From JAMXLO01 sp963850535 (GTDB taxonomy: Bacteria; Pseudomonadota; Alphaproteobacteria; Acetobacterales; Acetobacteraceae), in NCBI GenBank assembly GCA_963850535.1, contig CAWKMC010000006.1, positions 100,389-164,388 of the forward strand: 64,000 nucleotides of DNA, in the 5' to 3' direction. Both the position numbers and the translations under genes were made by a program. Each line of letters starts with the position of its first letter. Positions within the stretch are counted from its first letter, which is position 1. A model generated the notes under the pieces. That model was not told the origin of the DNA. It did not search any database and saw only the letters and a program-made list of their open reading frames with translations. Shown here piece by piece: positions 1 to 9,452 of this stretch.

Positions 1-1
1 G

Positions 2-628
2 CGCAGTCGTGCTGAGGTCGATGAGCTGACGAGCACCCTTTCCAGCAATCTCCAAAAAATTAGCGAGCACGGCAATCGGGCCGATGGGATCGTGCGGAGC
101 ATGCTGGAACATTCTCGCGGCAGCACCGGCGAGCGGAGGTCGGTAAACATCAACGCGTTGGTGGATGAGGCGCTGAACCTCGCTTACCATGGCGGTCGTG
201 CACAGGACCAGAGCTTCAACGTCACTCTGCAACGCGATTTCAGTGAAGGCATAGCGCCAATCACCATCGTCCCCCAAGACGTGACGCGTGTTCTGCTGAA
301 CCTATTCAGCAACGGATTCTACGCGATGCGTAAGCGGCAGATCATGCACAAGATGGCTGAATTCCAACCTACGCTCCAAGTTGTGACCCGGGAGCTAAGC
401 GACGTCGTCGAGATCAGAGTGCGCGACAACGGTATTGGCATCTCAGCCGAGATTAGGGACAAGCTGTTCCAGCCGTTCTTCACTACCAAGCCGCCCGGCG
501 AGGGCACCGGCCTCGGTCTGTCGATCACTTACGACATTGTCACGCAGCAGCACGGTGGCAGCATCACTGTGGACAGCAGGGTTGGGGAATACAGCGAATT
601 CACGATACGGCTGCCTCGGAATCCGTAA
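2..628 (+). CDS. Sensor histidine kinase, C-terminal part (5' end outside window)
   Basis: This is the catalytic end of a two-component sensor kinase that autophosphorylates a histidine and passes the phosphate to a response regulator. The open frame runs in from the window edge. The visible part carries the end of the dimerisation helix (ADGIVRSMLEHSRG), then an HATPase_c domain: N box LLNLFSNGFYAM, G1 box DNGIGIS, F box FQPFFTTKPPGEG and G2 box GTGLGLSITYDIV. The phospho-accepting histidine and any input domain lie upstream. No response regulator is visible downstream, because the next gene is convergent. The kinase assignment is secure; the signal and partner are unknown. Confidence 0.9.
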   Translation, partial: RSRAEVDELTSTLSSNLQKISEHGNRADGIVRSMLEHSRGSTGERRSVNINALVDEALNLAYHGGRAQDQSFNVTLQRDFSEGIAPITIVPQDVTRVLLNLFSNGFYAMRKRQIMHKMAEFQPTLQVVTRELSDVVEIRVRDNGIGISAEIRDKLFQPFFTTKPPGEGTGLGLSITYDIVTQQHGGSITVDSRVGEYSEFTIRLPRNP

Positions 629-786
629 ACTCTACAGCTGTGATTTTGTTTGCAGGCGAGACTGTTGTGCAGCGGGCTTGGTGGGCAAGTTGCACATCAA
701 TGCCATCGTCATGAAGTTGACGGAGCGTGCCCCAGATCTGAATGCGGGCGCCCGCCTCTGGCACCCTAGAAGCGTCGATGTGTGAG

Positions 787-2278
787 TCAGCCAGTCGCAA
801 ATTTCCCCGCCGATCGCCCGGCAAGTCGACCGAACACTGACCCCGACATCAGGCCTGCACCGCCAAGGTAATTCTGGTAGAAAATACCTCCCACCAGTTC
901 TCCACCGGCGAACAGTCCCGGAATGACTCGGCCGGCCGTGTCCTCCACTTCTCCGTCGGTGGTAATCTTGAGCCCGCCAAAGCTGAAGGTAATCCCGCAG
1001 GTCACCGCAAACCCATGGAACGGCGGCTCGTCGATCGGCAGCGCCCAGTTGGATTTCGGCGGTGTGATCCCCTTCGTGCACTTGCCGTCGAGAATCGCCG
1101 GATTGTACTCGCCCGGCTGACATGCCGCGTTGAATTCGCGCACCGTCTTCACCAATCCTTCGGGGCTGATTTCCAGCTTCTGCGCGAGTTCCTCTAACGT
1201 ATTTGCCTCCGCCTTCGTCACCTGACGGATACGGTACTCGTCGCGCGTCATGTCGATGGTTTTCTTGTCGAAGATCTGCACCGCCATTCGCTGCGGCTGC
1301 TTCATTACCTCGCGGCCTGTACTTCGCATAGGTGTAGTTGCGGAAGTCCGCTCCCTCGTCCACGAAGCGCTCGCCGTCGCCGTTGACGATGATGCCGATC
1401 GGATAAGAGTGTTTCTGGTAATTGTCGAGCACCACGCGATCGCCGAACGGCGGCGCACTGAGGTCCCATTGCACCGCGTGGCAGCTCGACCATCCGCCGA
1501 ACGCCGCTGCACCGATTTCCAGCGCCGCCTTGATGCCGTCACCGGTGTTGTGCCGCGTGCCGCGGACCCGAGCGAGCTCCCAACCTGGGCCGTAATAGCG
1601 CACCCGCATCTCCGGATCGGCCTCGAAACCGCCGCACGCCAGCACCACGGCCTTGGCGTTGATGTCCTGATACCCATCCGGACCGAACACCGTGACGCCA
1701 GAGACTTCACCCTTTCGATTTTGGATCAGTTTCCGCAGGCCGGTATCGTAGCGCACGGTGATGCCGTAGCGCTCGGCCGACCTGAACAGAAAATCGACAA
1801 GCCCCCAGCCGCCGCCGACCGCCTCGACCGCCATCCCGCCAAAGAAGTGCTGCACGCCGTTCACCAGATACGACTGGCGCTTGAACATCGGTATCCAGCG
1901 CACACCCTTCTCGCGCATCCACACCACCGTCTCACGCGAGCGCCCGACCAGCAGATCGATCAGATCGAGCTCCGAAAGGTTTTCGGTCGCCCGCATTAAG
2001 TCTTCGGTATAAGTATCCGCCGTGAACGGCGGAATAAGCATCTGCTTGGCTTCGCTTTCCGACAGATCCACCAGCACGTCGGTGCGCAGGTCCTCCAGCC
2101 CGTTGTGCACGAAGCGGAAGCCGCCGGCGGTGAAGGTGGAGTTGCCGCCCCGCTCCTCCTCGCTCGCCTTTTCCAGCACCAGCACCTTGGCACCCTGCTC
2201 CTGGGCAGAGAGGGCAGCGCACAGCGCGGCATTCCCTGCGCCAACCACGATAACGTCAAACAGGCCGGCATCAGCCAT
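787..2278 (-). CDS. tcuA: FAD-dependent tricarballylate dehydrogenase TcuA-like (frameshifted)
   Basis: A flavoprotein of the fumarate reductase/succinate dehydrogenase family that most resembles TcuA, which oxidises tricarballylate to cis-aconitate. The N-terminus has the FAD dinucleotide fold (VIVVGAGNAALCAALSAQEQG) and RGGNSTFTAGGFR. The C-terminus carries the second FAD motif (GRVIPGLFAGGELVGG, NYLGGAGLMSG). The gene reads in two frames joined near 1319, after TYAKY, where one extra base breaks the frame. Removing it gives about 496 residues, normal for the family. It diverges from the decarboxylase genes that begin at 2374, suggesting a shared promoter region and pathway. The substrate is inferred; other four- to six-carbon acids are possible. 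Confidence 0.85.
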
Positions 2279-2373
2279 CGGGGCCTCCTGATCCTTCGCC
2301 GGACCTCCTTACGAACGGTTGCCGCCATACGCAAGGCATCGCACAGTGCCGCGCCCCGACGGAGAGAGGGAAG

Positions 2374-2904
2374 ATGGATGCAGAAGCCCCAGGCGCGTGG
2401 CACGAAATCGTGCGCGACGTGCTGAAGCGGCACCAGATCAAGCTGGTGACCTATGTGCCGGACAATGTGCTGCGCCCGCTGATCGACGCGGTGCACGCTG
2501 ATCCATTCTTTACCGCGTTCTCCTGCGCACGCGAAGAGGAGGCTGTCGGCATCGTGTCCGGCGCCTGGATGGGCGGCGTGCGGGGCATCGTGCTCATGCA
2601 GACATCTGGCTTCGCCACGCTGCCGAACGCGATCGCTTCGCTCGCGGTGCCGTTTCAGATACCGGTGCTGATGATGGTGTCGGAGCGCGGCACGCTGGGT
2701 GAATTCAATATCGGCCAGTCGCTCGTTGCGCGCACCATGCGCCCGGTGCTGCAGGCACTCGCGGTCGAGCACCACACGATGACGCGGTTGGACGAGGTGG
2801 AATTCATTATCGATCGCAGCATCACGCAGGCGGTCGCCACACAGGCGCCGTGCGTATTCATCCTCTCGCCGCTGCTTACCGGCGGCAAGGTCTTTGCGAA
2901 GTGA
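2374..2904 (+). CDS. ThDP-dependent decarboxylase, N-terminal (Pyr) subunit, sulfopyruvate/phosphonopyruvate decarboxylase alpha-like
   Basis: This 176-residue protein equals the pyrimidine-binding half of a thiamine-diphosphate decarboxylase, as in the alpha subunit (ComD) of sulfopyruvate decarboxylase. The catalytic glutamate lies in the REEEAVGIVSGAWMGG segment, and LMQTSGFATLPNAIASL is the usual following strand-helix. A GAGGGAAG ribosome site precedes the ATG. The PP subunit follows after 9 bases, so the two should form one active site at the subunit interface. The true 2-oxoacid substrate cannot be read from sequence; the flanking flavoenzymes suggest an aromatic or carboxylic acid pathway rather than coenzyme M synthesis. 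Confidence 0.87.
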   Translation: MDAEAPGAWHEIVRDVLKRHQIKLVTYVPDNVLRPLIDAVHADPFFTAFSCAREEEAVGIVSGAWMGGVRGIVLMQTSGFATLPNAIASLAVPFQIPVLMMVSERGTLGEFNIGQSLVARTMRPVLQALAVEHHTMTRLDEVEFIIDRSITQAVATQAPCVFILSPLLTGGKVFAK

Positions 2905-2913
2905 GTCTAATCA

Positions 2914-3528
2914 ATGTCATTCGCAGCGAACCATCCAGCCAACCGCGACAGCGCCAAGATGATGAACCGCTTCGATATCACCAGGCGTTTGGTCGCGCGC
3001 TTGAAACATGACGAGGCGGTGATCGGCGGTATCGGCTACACCAACTTCGACCTATGGGCGGCGGGACGGCGGCCGCAAAATTTCTATATGCTCGGAAGCA
3101 TGGGCCTCGCGGTGCCGATCGCGTTGGGTGTGGCGCTGGCGCAGCCACAGCGCAAGGTCATTGCGCTGGAAGGCGATGGCTCGATTCTGATGCAGGTGGG
3201 TTCGCTCGCGACGGTTGCAGCGCGAAAGCAGAAGAACCTGACGATCGTCATCATGGACAATGGCACGTATCAGATTACGGGCGGTCAGCTCACGTCGACC
3301 GAACTCGGCGCCGACATTGTCGCGATGGCACGCGGCGCGGGTATTGCGCAGAGCGCGTGGGCCGCCGACGAAAGCGCGTTTGAAGAGCTGATCGAGCTAT
3401 CGCTGCGTGAGGACGGACCCTGGCTGATCGGTTGTCGCATCGACAAGGAGAAGCCCGCGGATACCACCGAGCGCGATCCGCCGCGCATTCGCGACCAGTT
3501 CATGCGTGGGCTCGGTGTGAAGAAATAG
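2914..3528 (+). CDS. ThDP-dependent decarboxylase, C-terminal (PP) subunit, sulfopyruvate decarboxylase beta-like
   Basis: The diphosphate-binding half of the split ThDP enzyme. The metal/ThDP motif is visible as EGDGSILMQVGSLATVA through IVIMDNGTYQITGG (GDG to NG spacing of about 30 residues). It matches the beta subunit of sulfopyruvate decarboxylase (ComE) and the C-terminal half of phosphonopyruvate decarboxylase. The start at 2914 lacks a strong ribosome site. An internal ATG pair at 2959/2962 (MMNRFDITRR) would trim the N-terminus to what most family members have. It is co-transcribed with the Pyr subunit and followed after 5 bases by a flavin monooxygenase. Confidence 0.87.
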   Translation: MSFAANHPANRDSAKMMNRFDITRRLVARLKHDEAVIGGIGYTNFDLWAAGRRPQNFYMLGSMGLAVPIALGVALAQPQRKVIALEGDGSILMQVGSLATVAARKQKNLTIVIMDNGTYQITGGQLTSTELGADIVAMARGAGIAQSAWAADESAFEELIELSLREDGPWLIGCRIDKEKPADTTERDPPRIRDQFMRGLGVKK

Positions 3529-3533
3529 CGGCA

Positions 3534-4841
3534 ATGGCCGTATTGATCATTGGCGCCGGTATTGCAGGCCTGACGGCAGCACTCAGCCTGCATCAGATCG
3601 GCGTCGAGGCACGGGTGTTCGAAAGCGTGGACAGCATCGAACCACTCGGCGTCGGCATCAACGTCCTGCCGCACGCGGTGCGCGAACTGACTGAAGTAGG
3701 CCTTGCCGATAGGCTCGTCGCAGCCGCCATTCCCACCGCGGAACTCGCGTATTACTCCAAGCGCGGCCAGCTTATCTGGTCGGAACCACGCGGGCTCGCC
3801 GCCGGCTACAACTGGCGGCAATTCTCCATTCATCGCGGCGAACTGCAGACGATCCTGCTCGATGCGGTGCGCGAGCGGCTCGGTGCCGACCATGTCCTCA
3901 CCGGTCACCATCTCGTGCGCTGGGAGGCGACGCCGTCAGGTGTGCGAGCGTTCTTCGTCGATCGCCGTGGTGGCTTTCGTATCGGCGAGGCGGAAGGCGA
4001 GTTGCTGATCGCCGCCGACGGCATTCATTCGGTCGCGCGCGGCATCCTGTATCCCAAGGAAGGTCCGCCGATCTGGAACGGCGCGATTCTCTGGCGCGGC
4101 GTCACGCACGGAAAGCCGTTCCTTACCGGCCGCACGATGATCATGGCCGGCCACGAGTTCCAGAAGTTTGTCTGTTATCCGATCTCGCGCGAAACGATGG
4201 AGCGCGGCGAGGCCGTGCTCAACTGGATCGCCGAACGCAAGTTCCAGTCTGACCACCAGTGGCGGCGCGAGGACTGGAACCGGCCAGGCAATCTCACCGA
4301 CTTCCTGCCACAGTTCGCCAGTTGGCGCTTCGACTGGCTCGACGCGCCAGGTCTCATCCGCGCGGCAGACCGCTGCTACGAATACCCAATGGTGGATCGC
4401 AATCCGCTCGAGCAATGGACCTTCGGCCGCGTCACGCTGACGGGCGACGCGGCGCACCCGATGTATCCAATCGGCTCGAACGGCGCGTCGCAGGCAATCC
4501 TCGATGCGCGCGTGCTGGCGCGCGAAATCCGCGCGCATGGTGCGACGGAAACCGCGCTCCAGGCTTATGAGGCTGAACGTCGTCCTGCGACCGCCGCGAT
4601 CGTTCTTGCCAATCGCAGGAACGGTCCCGAGCAGGTGATGCAGCTGGTCGAGGAACGCGCTCCCGACGGCTTCACCCGCATCGAGGACGTACTGTCGGAG
4701 CAGGAACTTGAGGAAACCGCAACCGACTACAAGCGCATCGCCGGGTTCGACAAGGAGGCGCTCAACAAGCGAGCTTCCATCGTCGGGAGTACCTTTGCAC
4801 AGGAGTACTGGTTGCCCAAGGGCCTTCCCAAGGCCGGGTAA
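3534..4841 (+). CDS. FAD-dependent monooxygenase (salicylate hydroxylase/PHBH-like)
   Basis: A class A flavoprotein monooxygenase of about 435 residues. The N-terminus is a clear FAD fold (MAVLIIGAGIAGLTAALSL), the DG motif appears as LLIAADGIHSVARG, and the third FAD motif is GDAAHPMYPIGSNGASQAI. The chosen ATG lies 6 bases after the upstream stop and puts the Rossmann motif at residue 4; a longer in-frame reading would overlap the ThDP gene. NAD(P)H-driven hydroxylation of an aromatic acid is typical of the family. The context with a decarboxylase and a TcuA-like dehydrogenase suggests a small degradation pathway. Confidence 0.88.
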   Translation: MAVLIIGAGIAGLTAALSLHQIGVEARVFESVDSIEPLGVGINVLPHAVRELTEVGLADRLVAAAIPTAELAYYSKRGQLIWSEPRGLAAGYNWRQFSIHRGELQTILLDAVRERLGADHVLTGHHLVRWEATPSGVRAFFVDRRGGFRIGEAEGELLIAADGIHSVARGILYPKEGPPIWNGAILWRGVTHGKPFLTGRTMIMAGHEFQKFVCYPISRETMERGEAVLNWIAERKFQSDHQWRREDWNRPGNLTDFLPQFASWRFDWLDAPGLIRAADRCYEYPMVDRNPLEQWTFGRVTLTGDAAHPMYPIGSNGASQAILDARVLAREIRAHGATETALQAYEAERRPATAAIVLANRRNGPEQVMQLVEERAPDGFTRIEDVLSEQELEETATDYKRIAGFDKEALNKRASIVGSTFAQEYWLPKGLPKAG

Positions 4842-4937
4842 TAAGGCGTGATGATGCCCTGCGCGCGACAGCTGTTTTCGACCCAGGACAGCCGATTGAC
4901 ACCCCGTTCCTGCCACGGGAAGCGGCCATAGCCACGA

Positions 4938-5646
4938 TCAGACCCGTCTGATCCGCAGGTTCCGGAAGTGCCCCTTCGTCCCATTGTCAACATAAAGGCC
5001 CACGCTGCCTTGCGCGTCCGGCCCACGTTTGAGATCGCTCACAACGAGGCAGGGCTGAGAAGCCCCGGCAACATGAAGCTTCGCGTCCGCCCCCTGCACC
5101 TCGACAAGCATGGTTGTCCACTCGTCTGGCACGAGATCGACGTATGAACTCATACTGTCCCGGGGATTCACGGCGTAGTCGGTCGAAGTCATAGCCTGGA
5201 AACGAAAAATACTGAGTGGAATGGTTTCGCCGGACCTGATCATCGGCACGTCCATTCGTCGGACGCAGGTATAGACCCTCGCAGGCAAACGCATTTCCGA
5301 TGGTCTCAACGCGAAAAACTATGCCGATGAACCCTCGTGCGCCAGGAGGTGCGTCAGGCAACACCCCGCCGGAGACCTCGACTTCGATGGTTCCGTTGTG
5401 GAAGTCGACATTGGGCACGAAGGCGAACGTATCGATGTCCGGCTTACCCAAGGCTACGCGGCGAACCTCGAGCGCACGTCCACCGCGATAGTCGGCAGCC
5501 CGCACCGTGACGTTGTGAGCGGTTACCTGCGAAGCGTCGTCGAGCGCTAGTTTGAGTTCGTCGTCCGCCGCGTAGGCGTTGGAGATGATCGAGAAGGCGG
5601 GTGCGGCCAAAACCCCCAGCTTTGCGAACTGCCTTCTCCCAAGCAT
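4938..5646 (-). CDS. Tat-exported LamG/DUF1080-like protein (frameshifted)
   Basis: A predicted secreted protein with a concanavalin-like fold resembling DUF1080/LamG proteins. The start at 5646 has a GGAGAA site and gives an N-terminus MLGRRQFAKLGVLAAPAFS with a twin-arginine motif, followed by AYAADDE as a likely cleavage area. Two frames join near 5147: one ends at PGQYE and the other resumes at SYVDLVPDEWTTMLVEV; an extra base in a TT pair explains the break. The joined product is about 235 residues and ends GTKGHFRNLRIRRV, a typical last strand of this fold. Its role may be binding or cleaving a carbohydrate; no catalytic residue can be assigned. Confidence 0.7.
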
Positions 5647-5752
5647 CGTGGTTTCTCCTTGAAGCGCTGCCATAGAACAAAGACTGCCTTACTGGCGGCC
5701 TTTATCGGAAGTTCTGCTCGATTGGAGCACACGTCCGATAGCCACCATAGCG

Positions 5753-5944
5753 TCAAGCCGTTTCTTCGTTCTGCGACGGACGACCGATCGAGCAGCGGAT
5801 ACGCTTGACGGTCCAGCCCGGGTGCTGCTCCTGCCATTGCGAGGTCATCAACATTCCCTCGACCTGGCACGCTGACAGGCCCGCGAACGCTCGCTCCGCC
5901 GGGATCGTCACGTGGCAGGTGCCAGCCGAGACTGCGCAGATCAA
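5753..5944 (-). CDS. Small hypothetical protein (possible, start uncertain)
   Basis: A 63-residue frame with a short hydrophobic start (LICAVSAGTC) and a compact body ending GRPSQNEETA. It resembles the many small alphaproteobacterial proteins of 60-70 residues with a conserved central Cys-Gln and a late Cys (ACQVEGMLM, RIRCSIG). No ATG is in frame; the TTG at 5944 is the best start without an indel, and an ATG sits 15-20 bases upstream in another frame. The remainder of 5674-6170 shows nothing else I can support apart from the leader of the GH15 gene. Function unknown. Confidence 0.4.
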   Translation of the reverse strand: MICAVSAGTCHVTIPAERAFAGLSACQVEGMLMTSQWQEQHPGWTVKRIRCSIGRPSQNEETA

Positions 5945-6170
5945 AAACGAAAGAGACCGGCATGTCGGAACATTCGACCAGCCAGGGAAAAGCCCGCAGT
6001 GACCTGCGCAACAGGCAAGGCGGTTTAGCTCAGGACTGGGCCAGCCTACCGGCGCTGCCATGCGGCACCGCAATATCGACCAATCGTGACCATCCGCGCC
6101 TCATTGATGCCTAACCCGTACGGTCAAACCGCGACACTAGGCGCCCTTTGTCATCCTGCCGGAGATCAGC

Positions 6171-7991
6171 ATGGTCGAGCCTGCGTGGCGGTCAGATCCC
6201 TCGATCGAGGACCACGCCTTTATTGGTGATTGCACAACCGGAGCACTTGTCAATCAGAGCGGATCAATCAATTGGCTCTGCTGGCCACGCTTCGATTCAA
6301 GCGCCTGCTTCGCCGCGCTGCTCGGGTCCGAAGACCACGGGCATTGGCGAGTTGCACCCACGGAGAAGGCCGCGGTGTCCCGCCGCTATCTCGATGGAAC
6401 GTTGATCCTGCTCACGCGGTTTGAAACCGCTGACGGTTCGGTCGAACTGCTGGACTTCATGCCTCTCGAGAGCACAGCCTCACAGGTGGTGCGTCTCGTT
6501 CGTGGCGTATCGGGCAACGTGAGGATGCGCAGCGAGTTGTCGCTGCGGTTCGAGTACGGCTCTGCCCTCCCATGGGTCGAAGCGCTGGACGATGGCAGCG
6601 TACGCGCCATCTGCGGCCCGGAAATGGCCGTGCTCTATCCGTCCGTTCCCCACCAGGGGGAGGATCACTCAACGGCCGCGGAGTTCACCGTCCAGGTTGG
6701 CCAGACGGTGTCGATGGTGCTGCGCTATTACCAGTCGCACCAGAAGCTGGATGGATGGCCTGACGCAGAAGCCGAGTTGCAAAAGACCGAGGCAGCCTGG
6801 CGCGCCTGGTCGGATCGTTGCACCGCAGTGGGCGCACTCAGCAGCGTGGTGAAGCATTCTCTCGTGGTTCTGAAGGGCCTTACCTACGCACCGACCGGCG
6901 GCATTGTCGCAGCCCCGACCACATCCTTGCCTGAGCAACCAGGCGGTGTACGCAACTGGGACTACCGCTACTGCTGGCTGCGGGATGCGACATTTACACT
7001 AATGGCGCTTGGTGACGCCGGTTACGCAGATGAAGCGCAGGCTTGGCGGGACTGGCTAATGCGAGCGGTGGCCGGTAGCCCTGAACAGATGCAGATCATG
7101 TATGGTGTTGGTGGCGAACGGCGTCTGACCGAATGGGAGGTGGGCTGGCTGCCGGGTTTCGGCGCGGCACATCCGGTCAGGATCGGCAACGCTGCGGCAT
7201 CACAACTTCAGCTCGACGTGTTGGGCGAGATTGCCGATGCGATGTTTCAGGCGCGGCTCCGAGGGATGCCTGGCAGCGCGCGCTCACGCGCCATTGGCGG
7301 TGCCTTGCTCGATCACCTGGAGCATACCTGGAAAGAGCCGGACGAGGGGATATGGGAAGTGCGTGGCCCACGTCAGCACTTCACCCATTCGAAAGTGATG
7401 GCATGGGTTGCCTTCGATCGCGCCGTCAAGGCGGTGCAGCAGCTAGGGATTGACGGCCCGGTCGACCGCTGGTCAGCAACACGCGATGAGATTCATAACG
7501 AAGTGTGCCGCGAGGCGTTCGATACCGAACTTGGCAGCTTCATGCAGTCTTATGGCTCGAAGGCGGTGGATGCCAGCCTGCTGTTGCTACCACTCGTCGG
7601 TTTTTTGCCCGTAGATGATCCGCGCATTCAGGGAACGCTTGCTGCCATCGAGCGGCGACTGGTGTCCGATGGCCTGGTCCATCGCTATGATACAGGTGAA
7701 ACCGCAGATGGGCTGCCCCCCGGAGAAGGTGCATTCATCGCCTGCAGCCTCTGGTACGCGGATAGTCTCATCCTGGCCGGACGCCGGCGGGAGGCGCGTA
7801 CAATGTTCGAGCGCGTCCTGGCGCTGGGGAACGATGTCGGACTTCTGGCGGAGGAATACGACGCTGTGGCCAGGCGACAGATGGGGAATTTCCCTCAGGC
7901 GTTCAGTCACGTCGCGCTGGTGAACACCGCGCTCAATCTCACGCGCAGCGACGGACCTGCCGAAGAACGATCCGGGGAGACACCACCCTGA
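6171..7991 (+). CDS. Glycoside hydrolase family 15 protein (glucoamylase/trehalase-like)
   Basis: A 606-residue cytoplasmic-type GH15 enzyme. An N-terminal beta-sandwich starts at IEDHAFIGDCTTGALV. The (alpha/alpha)6 barrel begins around residue 255 with RNWDYRYCWLRDATFTL. The general-acid region EGIWEVRGP lies near residue 391 and the general-base region PGEGAFIACSLWY near residue 516. The ATG has a GGAG 6 bases upstream. There is no signal peptide. Bacterial members of this type hydrolyse trehalose or short alpha-glucans; which applies here cannot be told. It stands alone, convergent with the binding-protein gene that ends at 8016. Confidence 0.9.
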   Translation: MVEPAWRSDPSIEDHAFIGDCTTGALVNQSGSINWLCWPRFDSSACFAALLGSEDHGHWRVAPTEKAAVSRRYLDGTLILLTRFETADGSVELLDFMPLESTASQVVRLVRGVSGNVRMRSELSLRFEYGSALPWVEALDDGSVRAICGPEMAVLYPSVPHQGEDHSTAAEFTVQVGQTVSMVLRYYQSHQKLDGWPDAEAELQKTEAAWRAWSDRCTAVGALSSVVKHSLVVLKGLTYAPTGGIVAAPTTSLPEQPGGVRNWDYRYCWLRDATFTLMALGDAGYADEAQAWRDWLMRAVAGSPEQMQIMYGVGGERRLTEWEVGWLPGFGAAHPVRIGNAAASQLQLDVLGEIADAMFQARLRGMPGSARSRAIGGALLDHLEHTWKEPDEGIWEVRGPRQHFTHSKVMAWVAFDRAVKAVQQLGIDGPVDRWSATRDEIHNEVCREAFDTELGSFMQSYGSKAVDASLLLLPLVGFLPVDDPRIQGTLAAIERRLVSDGLVHRYDTGETADGLPPGEGAFIACSLWYADSLILAGRRREARTMFERVLALGNDVGLLAEEYDAVARRQMGNFPQAFSHVALVNTALNLTRSDGPAEERSGETPP

Positions 7992-8015
7992 GCTGAGAGC
8001 AAATCGCTGACGTGT

Positions 8016-9344
8016 TCAGGCGTAGATCTTCACCAGTTCCGCATGTGCCCACTTCACCGCCTCCTCCGCCGTCATGCCTTGCACCGCCTTGGCGTACATA
8101 TCGACGATGATGAACTTGCTGATCGTCTCTGCGGCGGCACGGCCGGCTGGTCCCGCGTAACCGGCGAAGTGTCCGCTTTCTGCGGCAGTGCGGAACGGAG
8201 CCATGACAGGGTCCACCTTCCAGACCGGATCGTCTTCCCAGACCCTAGTCGTGCCGGTGGAAAATCCCTGCTGCGACGTGAACCACTGCCCGTAAACCTC
8301 CTTGGTGTGGAACCACCGAAGGAAGTCCTTCGCCGCCTTCTGATTCTTGCCATAGGTCGGTACCAGGTTGGAGAATGGCACGTGATAGCTGAACTGGCCG
8401 GCAGGGCCTTTCGGGAGCGGCGAGTGAAAAATGTCGTCCTTTAGCGGCTTGCCGTTTTCGGTCATGTAGGTATCGGCTTTCGCCTTGGCCAACAGGTAGA
8501 TCGAGGCTCCATTGCTTGTGGAACTGATCGTATTGGCTAGGAAGGCGCGGTTGTTGCCCGCATCGTCCCACGACATGCCGCCGTCATCAAAGCATTCCTT
8601 CCAGAAGGCGACGGCGAACTTCACCGATTCGACGGTTCCTTTGCTGTTCAGCGCGACAGTTTTGCCGTCTGGCTCGACCTCCTTGCCGCCCCAGGACCAC
8701 AGATACGGGTACCAGAACGCCGGCCCATCACCGAAGGCGTGGGCCAGCGTCTGACCGTAGGGGTGATTCTTTGACTTCATCTGTTTGCCGATCGCGCGAT
8801 ATTCGTCCCAGGTCCCCGGGAATTTGCCCGGGTCTACACCGACATCTGCGAACCACGAGGTACGATTCGCGAACAGCACACCAAGGATCGTGAACGGCAT
8901 GGCGATCCACCGCTTGCCGTCGTAGGCGACGTCGCGCGAGGTCTGGAAGAACCCACCCCGAGTCTTGCCAACCTCGTCGGCGATCTCGCTGACATCGACC
9001 AGGTTCTCGGCGTAGAGCTGCGCCCAATTGCTGGCCGCCATCAATATGTCCGGTCCGGACCTGGACTGGATCGCCGCGCTGATGCGCGCCTGAATGCCAT
9101 CGCCATTGATAGTCTCGATACCAAGATCTATCCCAAGCGCCTTCTTGCATTCGTCCTTGATCTTTCCCTTCAGGAGCTGATCGGAGACCGGCACGAAGTC
9201 GACAAATTTGAGCCATTGCAGGGTGGTACCCTGCGCGAAGGCAGGCGCTTGGCCAGATGCCAGAATACCGGCGAGGCCGCTACCGGCGGCAAGCGTGCTG
9301 ACGCCTGAAACCTTCAGCAGCTTGCGTCGATGAATGCGTCGCAT
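8016..9344 (-). CDS. ABC transporter substrate-binding protein, family 1 (sugar type)
   Basis: A 442-residue periplasmic binding protein. The N-terminus MRRIHRRKLLKVSGVSTLA has a twin-arginine-like signal with cleavage near PAFAQG. The body has family-1 features: an early LKFVDFVPVSDQLLKG strand, GPDILMAASNWAQLYAENL, and AFWYPYLWSWGGKEV in the middle. No permease or ATPase genes flank it, so it is an orphan or works with a distant transporter. The gene lies 108 bases downstream of speE on the same strand. The substrate is not predictable; family 1 members bind sugars, glycerol phosphate, polyols or polyamines. Confidence 0.88.
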   Translation of the reverse strand: MRRIHRRKLLKVSGVSTLAAGSGLAGILASGQAPAFAQGTTLQWLKFVDFVPVSDQLLKGKIKDECKKALGIDLGIETINGDGIQARISAAIQSRSGPDILMAASNWAQLYAENLVDVSEIADEVGKTRGGFFQTSRDVAYDGKRWIAMPFTILGVLFANRTSWFADVGVDPGKFPGTWDEYRAIGKQMKSKNHPYGQTLAHAFGDGPAFWYPYLWSWGGKEVEPDGKTVALNSKGTVESVKFAVAFWKECFDDGGMSWDDAGNNRAFLANTISSTSNGASIYLLAKAKADTYMTENGKPLKDDIFHSPLPKGPAGQFSYHVPFSNLVPTYGKNQKAAKDFLRWFHTKEVYGQWFTSQQGFSTGTTRVWEDDPVWKVDPVMAPFRTAAESGHFAGYAGPAGRAAAETISKFIIVDMYAKAVQGMTAEEAVKWAHAELVKIYA

Positions 9345-9452
9345 GGACGGTCTACCTTTTCTAAGCGGGACCAGTTGTTCCGGTCTCTCGCGTTTCAGTT
9401 GTGGTCTTGGCTGCGCCGCGTGCAGCGTGCGTCGTCCACCGCTCCTGTCATG

